Part shown: positions 5,194 to 5,336 of the stretch, in pieces | Numbering within the stretch: position 1 is the stretch's first letter | How the letters are laid out: each line of letters opens with the position of its first letter | From: an uncultured Caryophanales bacterium | GTDB taxonomy: Bacteria > Bacillota_I > Bacilli_A > RF39 > UBA660 | Length of the DNA: 5,336 nucleotides | Assembly (NCBI GenBank): GCA_947065955.1 | Contig: CAMSXY010000089.1 | Coordinates: 1 to 5,336 of the forward strand | Reading direction: 5' to 3' | Position numbers and translations under genes: made by a program | The notes under the pieces: generated by a model | Seen by the model: the letters and a program-made list of their open reading frames with translations, nothing else | Told to the model about the DNA's origin: nothing | Databases searched by the model: none

Positions 5194-5336
5194 ATAAAAA
5201 ATATACACTTGATAACTATAACGCATTACCGTTCTTCTTTAAAATTTTCAAGAAGAAACATCAAGAGTGATCTATTTATAAGGTCCACATTAACTTCCAC
5301 CTACCGTTAACTCTCTTTAATTTTCCTTATAAACCG
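5139..5336 (-). promoter_or_regulatory. Isoleucine T-box riboswitch (tRNA-Ile-sensing leader of ileS), 5' end cut off
   Basis: The 14-base T-box core AGGTGGTACCGCGG lies at 5187-5174. Its bulge starts UGGU, complementary to an ACCA tRNA end, as expected for tRNA-Ile with discriminator A. The antiterminator pairs AAGG with CCTT and GCGGG with CTCGT around GAAA. Stem I shows the AGAGAG element, a distal loop GGTAGGTGGAA closed by TTAAC/GTTAA (5310-5306 with 5294-5290), and a helix TTTATAAGG/CCTTATAAA (5333-5325 with 5283-5275). The specifier AUC (5271-5269), an Ile codon, follows, with A next. Stem III is TTCTTCTT/AAGAAGAA (5257-5250 with 5239-5232). The 5' strand of the stem I base and the promoter lie beyond the window. 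Uncharged tRNA-Ile should favour readthrough into ileS. Confidence 0.96.

Overview
The window is low-GC (roughly 30% by eye) bacterial DNA with all confident genes on the minus strand. It points to a member of the Bacillota, class Bacilli in the broad sense. The reasons are an isoleucine T-box leader ahead of ileS, strong AAGGAG-type ribosome binding sites, intrinsic terminators with long U runs, and a ylbD-ylbE pair, which belongs to Bacilli. A spore-coat-family protein (YlbD) and a short collagen-like, BclA-type protein suggest a spore former or a recent descendant of one. The sequence does not allow a genus call. Tryptophan is read from UGG and every gene is intact under the standard code, so mollicute-style UGA recoding is not indicated.

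The first 65 bases are not genomic. They match an Illumina P7 / Read 2 adapter with an 8-base index slot and a few mismatches, so the left edge is the end of a contig and genomic sequence begins at about 66.

Layout in the direction of transcription, right to left. 5336-5139: isoleucine T-box riboswitch with specifier AUC, its 5' end cut off by the window edge, ending in a terminator. 5106-2410: ileS, complete isoleucyl-tRNA synthetase, closed by a terminator that contains its own stop codon. 2409-2273: gap with a doubtful 25-codon ORF. 2272-1760: small collagen-like surface or exosporium-type protein, with a terminator over its stop codon. 1759-1601: gap with a good promoter for the next gene. 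1600-941: five-helix membrane protein of the CmpB/DUF1113 'putative ABC transporter permease' family. 940-759: gap with a good vegetative-type promoter and a perfect 18-bp palindrome. 758-387 and 387-166: ylbD and ylbE, overlapping by one base (TAATG), closed by a long hairpin terminator that lies over the end of ylbE. 149-66: a second, probably bidirectional terminator, then the adapter.

The genes look like separate short transcription units rather than one operon. ileS is controlled by uncharged tRNA-Ile. The collagen-like gene is walled off by terminators on both sides. The permease-like gene has its own promoter and no clear terminator, so it may read through into ylbDE. The most unusual shared property is structural: three of the five complete genes place the stop codon inside the stem of their own terminator. 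I found no mobile element, CRISPR array, tRNA or rRNA, and no convincing undescribed system.
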